Of a stretch of 55,018 bases of DNA, positions 51,356 to 55,018 are shown piece after piece. Below the pieces are notes generated by a model. That model saw nothing but the letters and a program-made list of their open reading frames with translations. It was not told the origin of the DNA and did not search any database. Location of the stretch: the NCBI GenBank assembly GCA_018066285.1, contig JAGHRS010000032.1:1-55018 (forward strand), read 5' to 3'. A program made the position numbers and the translations under genes. The number at the start of each line of letters is the position of its first letter. Position 1 is the first letter of the stretch. Origin of the DNA: Candidatus Treponema caballi. GTDB lineage: Bacteria > Spirochaetota > Spirochaetia > Treponematales > Treponemataceae.

Positions 51356-53383
51356 TCAACATTCTTCCGTAAATGACAGGAAATACGGGACGCATACATC
51401 ACGCCATTCGCGGGCGTCCTTACACTGAATATCCAGTTTTTCAAGAACTGCCTCATACTGCTCAAGAGGCACGTGTTCCCTGACCGCAACCCAGGCCGCC
51501 CTGAGTTTATCAGCTTCTTCAACACCAAGATTATAGCGGTAAGCGAGTTCGTCTTTCAGCGTCCTTCCAGATGAAAGCACTTTGTCCCAGCCCACATGAT
51601 GAAACCAGAGCAAGTACTTTTCAGGGCACGTCTCAACATTACTGAAAAGCTCTTCAAGCGGTTTCCTGTATTGAGCGACGCCATTTGACCCTTTCGCAGT
51701 CCTGTCAAAGCCAAGACCTTCTTTGTCGGCCCGGTGATAATACCGCGGCTTCCAGTCTTCACGATCGCCTTCATCGCAGGCAGGATCAGGCCCGTAGTGA
51801 TGATCATACTTCATGATGTGATGCAGACCGAGCGGTGTCATATAATCAACACACGCTTTCCAGGAATTCATCAGGATGTACATGATGCCGTTGAGCAGCG
51901 TCTCATCATTACCCCATGTACAGACTGCCCATTCACGGGCAATTTCTTCTGAAGAAAGCGAATAATCCCATGCGAGTCGGCCAAAAGCGTACCAGTTTAC
52001 AGGATGGAACAACGATCCACACCAGTTTTTATCAGCGCCAATATTGCTGACAGCAGCCATTCCTGTCATGCCATCCACAGTATGCTCGCCCAGCGGAATG
52101 CTCTTTTTACGGGAGATGCGCTGACCAACGTTCGTTCCATCTGCAGCAATGTCAAAATCAAGAACTTCTTTCCACATCGGAGCAAGATACACGAGATGAT
52201 TTCCCTGTCCAAGATACTCCTGCGTTATCTGCAGTTCAAGAAAAAGATTCGTTTTTTCCATTGCTCCAAACAAAGGATGAACCGGTTCACAAGGCTGGAA
52301 ATCACATGCGCCGTTCTTCACCTGTACGCATGTATTTGGCATGAAGGAGCCGTCCAGCGGTGCAAATTCAGCATATGGCTTTTTTGCACGGTCATTTTCG
52401 CCAAATCCGTAAATGAACGCCCTCCAGATGACTATTCCGCCGTACGGAGCAAGAACCATTCCAAGCATATTGGCGCCATCAGCGTGATTTCTGCCATACG
52501 CATACGGGCCCGGCTGTCCCTCAGAATCAGCTTTCATCAGGAAACCGCCAAAATCCGGAATGTACGAGTAAATCTCAGCGATTTTTTCCTTCCACCATTG
52601 AATAACAGCAGGATTGCACGGATCAGCAGTACCAAGACCACCAAGAATCATAGGAGATGCAAAGTTTACTGACAGGAAAACGGATATGCCATAACGGCGT
52701 AAAACGGATGCAAGCGCTGCTGCTTTTTCCAGATAATCTTCATGCAGAATGTACGGCTGTGTATTCACATTATTAAGGACAGCAGCGTTAATACCTACAG
52801 AAGCGCACGCACGTGCATAATCCTTGTATCTGCTGTCTATACGGGATGGCAGATCATTCCATTTCCAGATGCTTTTTCCCGCATATCCTCTTTCAATAGA
52901 GCCATCAAGATTATCCCAATGATCAAGCATTCTGTAACGTACTGCAGGAGACGATGAGATGCGCAGGTTTTCTATGGGCTTTCCGGTTTGCAGAAGTCTC
53001 AGAAAAGCAAAAGTTCCGTAGAGAACGCCTTTTTCTGAAATTGCAGTTATATATATAGAAGAATGTGCTGTAAAAAGTGCATAACCATCATCTTTCGGCA
53101 TAAGATCAACAGGAATGCTGCAGCCAGTCTCATCAATCAACGTATCAAGCGTTGCCGCAATAACCGTTCCTGGAGTATCAGAGAAAGATTTTACCTTATG
53201 AATGGGATAATAAGTACCAAGCAGCTTATTTAAGGCAAGCTCAAGTTCATTTGCAATTACGTCGGAAATATCACCGCTTTCAGCAACCTGAACCTGTTTT
53301 ATAAGAGATGCATATTTTTTTGAATATTCAGTGTCTATTGGCTCATAAGACAGCCATAGATCGTAACCATCTGTACGTGGCAT
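51356..53383 (-). CDS. Alpha-glucuronidase, glycoside hydrolase family 67
   Basis: 675 aa, the family length. Releases 4-O-methyl-glucuronic acid from the ends of xylo-oligosaccharides. Recognised by YDLWLSYEPI at the start, YRMLDHWDNLDGSIERGYAG, GFLMKADSEGQPGPYAYGRNHADGAN (region of catalytic acids) and FHHVGWDKVLSSGRTLKDEL. No signal peptide, so it acts on imported aldouronic acids, as bacterial GH67 enzymes do. Leaderless-type start (TATACT 7 nt upstream). Lies between its probable sensor kinase (convergent) and response regulator (same strand, upstream). Confidence 0.96.
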   Translation of the reverse strand: MPRTDGYDLWLSYEPIDTEYSKKYASLIKQVQVAESGDISDVIANELELALNKLLGTYYPIHKVKSFSDTPGTVIAATLDTLIDETGCSIPVDLMPKDDGYALFTAHSSIYITAISEKGVLYGTFAFLRLLQTGKPIENLRISSSPAVRYRMLDHWDNLDGSIERGYAGKSIWKWNDLPSRIDSRYKDYARACASVGINAAVLNNVNTQPYILHEDYLEKAAALASVLRRYGISVFLSVNFASPMILGGLGTADPCNPAVIQWWKEKIAEIYSYIPDFGGFLMKADSEGQPGPYAYGRNHADGANMLGMVLAPYGGIVIWRAFIYGFGENDRAKKPYAEFAPLDGSFMPNTCVQVKNGACDFQPCEPVHPLFGAMEKTNLFLELQITQEYLGQGNHLVYLAPMWKEVLDFDIAADGTNVGQRISRKKSIPLGEHTVDGMTGMAAVSNIGADKNWCGSLFHPVNWYAFGRLAWDYSLSSEEIAREWAVCTWGNDETLLNGIMYILMNSWKACVDYMTPLGLHHIMKYDHHYGPDPACDEGDREDWKPRYYHRADKEGLGFDRTAKGSNGVAQYRKPLEELFSNVETCPEKYLLWFHHVGWDKVLSSGRTLKDELAYRYNLGVEEADKLRAAWVAVREHVPLEQYEAVLEKLDIQCKDAREWRDVCVPYFLSFTEEC

Positions 53384-53390
53384 GTGTTAA

Positions 53391-53396
53391 AGTATA
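53391..53396 (-). promoter_or_regulatory. -10 box, leaderless type, for alpha-glucuronidase
   Basis: TATACT, then 7 nt, then ATG at 53383; so the gene has its own promoter although the response regulator gene lies just upstream. Confidence 0.55.
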
Positions 53397-53443
53397 ACTT
53401 ATTGCAAATCAATAAATAATAAGAGATTTTACCTACAGGAACA

Positions 53444-54097
53444 TCAGGTACCGGAAACCCATTCAATGGCAAGCTGACGTAATTCCTGAGATGTATTGCA
53501 ATGCAGTTTCAGCTTGAGGTGTTCCTTATGTGTATCTATTGTTTTTGTACTTAAATTAAGTTTCTGACTTATTTCAAGCGTTCCAAGTCCTTTTCCGATG
53601 AATGTGAATATCTGAAGCTGTCTGTCTGAAAGTTTATTGATATTGGCAAGGTTATCGTTTCCATCAATTCCCTTACCTGTCAGACAATCTTCAAGACGAG
53701 ACTTTTCATTATCACTCAACCAGACTTTTCCAGACATAACAGTCCTGATTGCTTCAAGTACTTTACTGCTGGCTTCTTCTTTCATGATATATCCATTTGC
53801 ACCGGCTTTTAATGCACGCTCAGAATAATAACGCTCATCATGCATGCTCAATACAAGGATCTTCATGGATGTGTCTGTAACGCGAATGTCCCGGATAAGA
53901 TCTAAACCGTCATCATCGCCAAGGTTCAAATCAACAATGCCAAGGCTTACTTCTTTTTCTGAAATTATTTTCATTGCGGAAGCTTTATCTGCTGCAATGC
54001 CAATTACTTCATAAGCTGGCATTGTTTCTATCAGCTGGCTTAATCCTTCGCTGAACAGAGGATGATCTTCCACAATTAAAACTGGTATTTTTCTCAT
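53444..54097 (-). CDS. NarL/FixJ-family response regulator
   Basis: 217 aa from the ATG at 54097 (MRKIPVLIVEDHP); the frame is open 38 codons further 5', but that stretch is not receiver-like. Receiver domain with D11, phospho-acceptor D56 (IVDLNLGDDDG), Lys near 107, and a LuxR-type HTH (LSDRQLQIFTFIGKGLGTLEISQKLNLSTKTIDTHKEHLKLKL). Partner kinase is most likely the HisKA_3 protein at 49179, since HisKA_3 kinases pair with NarL regulators. Likely targets are the neighbouring debranching genes. Leaderless-type start (TATACT 6 nt upstream). Confidence 0.93.
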   Translation of the reverse strand: MRKIPVLIVEDHPLFSEGLSQLIETMPAYEVIGIAADKASAMKIISEKEVSLGIVDLNLGDDDGLDLIRDIRVTDTSMKILVLSMHDERYYSERALKAGANGYIMKEEASSKVLEAIRTVMSGKVWLSDNEKSRLEDCLTGKGIDGNDNLANINKLSDRQLQIFTFIGKGLGTLEISQKLNLSTKTIDTHKEHLKLKLHCNTSQELRQLAIEWVSGT

Positions 54098-54103
54098 AAA
54101 CTC

Positions 54104-54109
54104 AGTATA
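54104..54109 (-). promoter_or_regulatory. Extended -10 box, leaderless type, for the response regulator
   Basis: TGC-TATACT, then 6 nt, then ATG at 54097. Confidence 0.55.
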
Positions 54110-54170
54110 GCATAATTTTATAAAAAGGATAGCATTATGGATGAAAAGAAAATGATTTAAACAAAAAAAA

Positions 54171-54282
54171 GCCTGGCAGCTTCCTACTTTCCCGCAATTA
54201 AGCAGTATCATCGGCGCAAGTGAGCTTGACTTCCGTGTTCGGAATGGGAACGGGTATTACCTCACCGCTATGGCCACCAGGC
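54171..54282 (-). rRNA. rrf: 5S ribosomal RNA
   Basis: 112 nt. Ends GCCTGG/CCAGGC pair; the minus strand contains the universal CCCGTTCCCATTCCGAACACG-type segment (loop B/C) and GCGGGAAAGTAGG near the 3' end. Eight U follow (54170-54163), a likely operon terminator. Confidence 0.95.
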
Positions 54283-54382
54283 ATTATTAACTAAAGAAAT
54301 CAGGATGTACTTCAGGGCTCTTAACCGGGCCGTACAGCCTTCAGGATTCAACACAAGAACGAATCATAATCAGGAACGATAA

Positions 54383-55018
<636 letters not shown>

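Noticed and set aside
54283-54382. tRNA gene in the 23S-5S spacer
   Set aside because: No cloverleaf or TTCRA-type T-loop could be found; the spacer is too short.

Overview
The window reads as chromosomal DNA of a host-associated, plant-fibre-degrading spirochaete, most likely a gut or rumen Treponema. The reasons are Treponema-style outer-membrane proteins, a six-helix chemotaxis receptor, a CHASE2-cyclase, many cytosolic sugar-cleaving enzymes, and a 23S-5S rRNA operon end on the minus strand at the right edge. Species cannot be fixed from the sequence alone.

Layout. 1-5.2 kb: DUF362 ferredoxin protein, chemotaxis receptor, M13 peptidase lipoprotein. 5.3-8.8 kb: metF-metH methionine operon; metH carries a REP-like palindrome in frame. 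8.8-13.6 kb: an operon of an enoate-reductase-like flavoenzyme plus both subunits of aconitase X, with a divergent amidohydrolase. 13.6-14.2 kb: a gene-free, repeat-rich gap. 14.2-19.8 kb: CHASE2-adenylate cyclase and beta-mannosidase, divergent from a 41-bp double promoter. 20-30 kb: a cellobiose system (sugar ABC transporter, ROK repressor, nagA-nagB, cellobiose phosphorylase) joined by matching operator palindromes. 30-34.7 kb: ThrE-type exporter, DUF2975/HTH pair, CBM9-like protein, NCS2 permease. 35-40 kb: a surface-protein locus with two convergent Msp-like genes whose first 50 bp (ribosome site plus signal-peptide start) are an exact inverted repeat, two paralogous lipoproteins and a small serine recombinase; this looks like an invertible antigen-switch locus. 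40-47 kb: a Gfo/Idh/MocA oxidoreductase fused to RNase HI, a toxin-antitoxin pair, groEL, an NSS transporter and a methyltransferase. 47-54 kb: hemicellulose debranching (SGNH acetylesterase, GH67 alpha-glucuronidase) with a cytosolic LacI-type sugar-sensing histidine kinase and a NarL-type regulator. 54.2 kb to end: 5S and partial 23S rRNA.

Cross-cutting signals. At least twelve genes lack a Shine-Dalgarno sequence and instead have a -10 box (TATAAT, TATACT, TAAAAT and similar) 6-8 nt before the ATG, which implies leaderless mRNAs; other genes carry ordinary GGAGG sites. Several families of intergenic palindromes recur. The best is a three-hairpin element with a U-tract starting on the stop codons of groEL and the NSS transporter. 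Others have a constant core with different but self-complementary arms.

Physiology suggested: extracellular breakdown of cellulose, mannan and xylan by enzymes outside the window, import of oligosaccharides, then intracellular cleavage by cellobiose phosphorylase, beta-mannosidase, alpha-glucuronidase and an acetylesterase.
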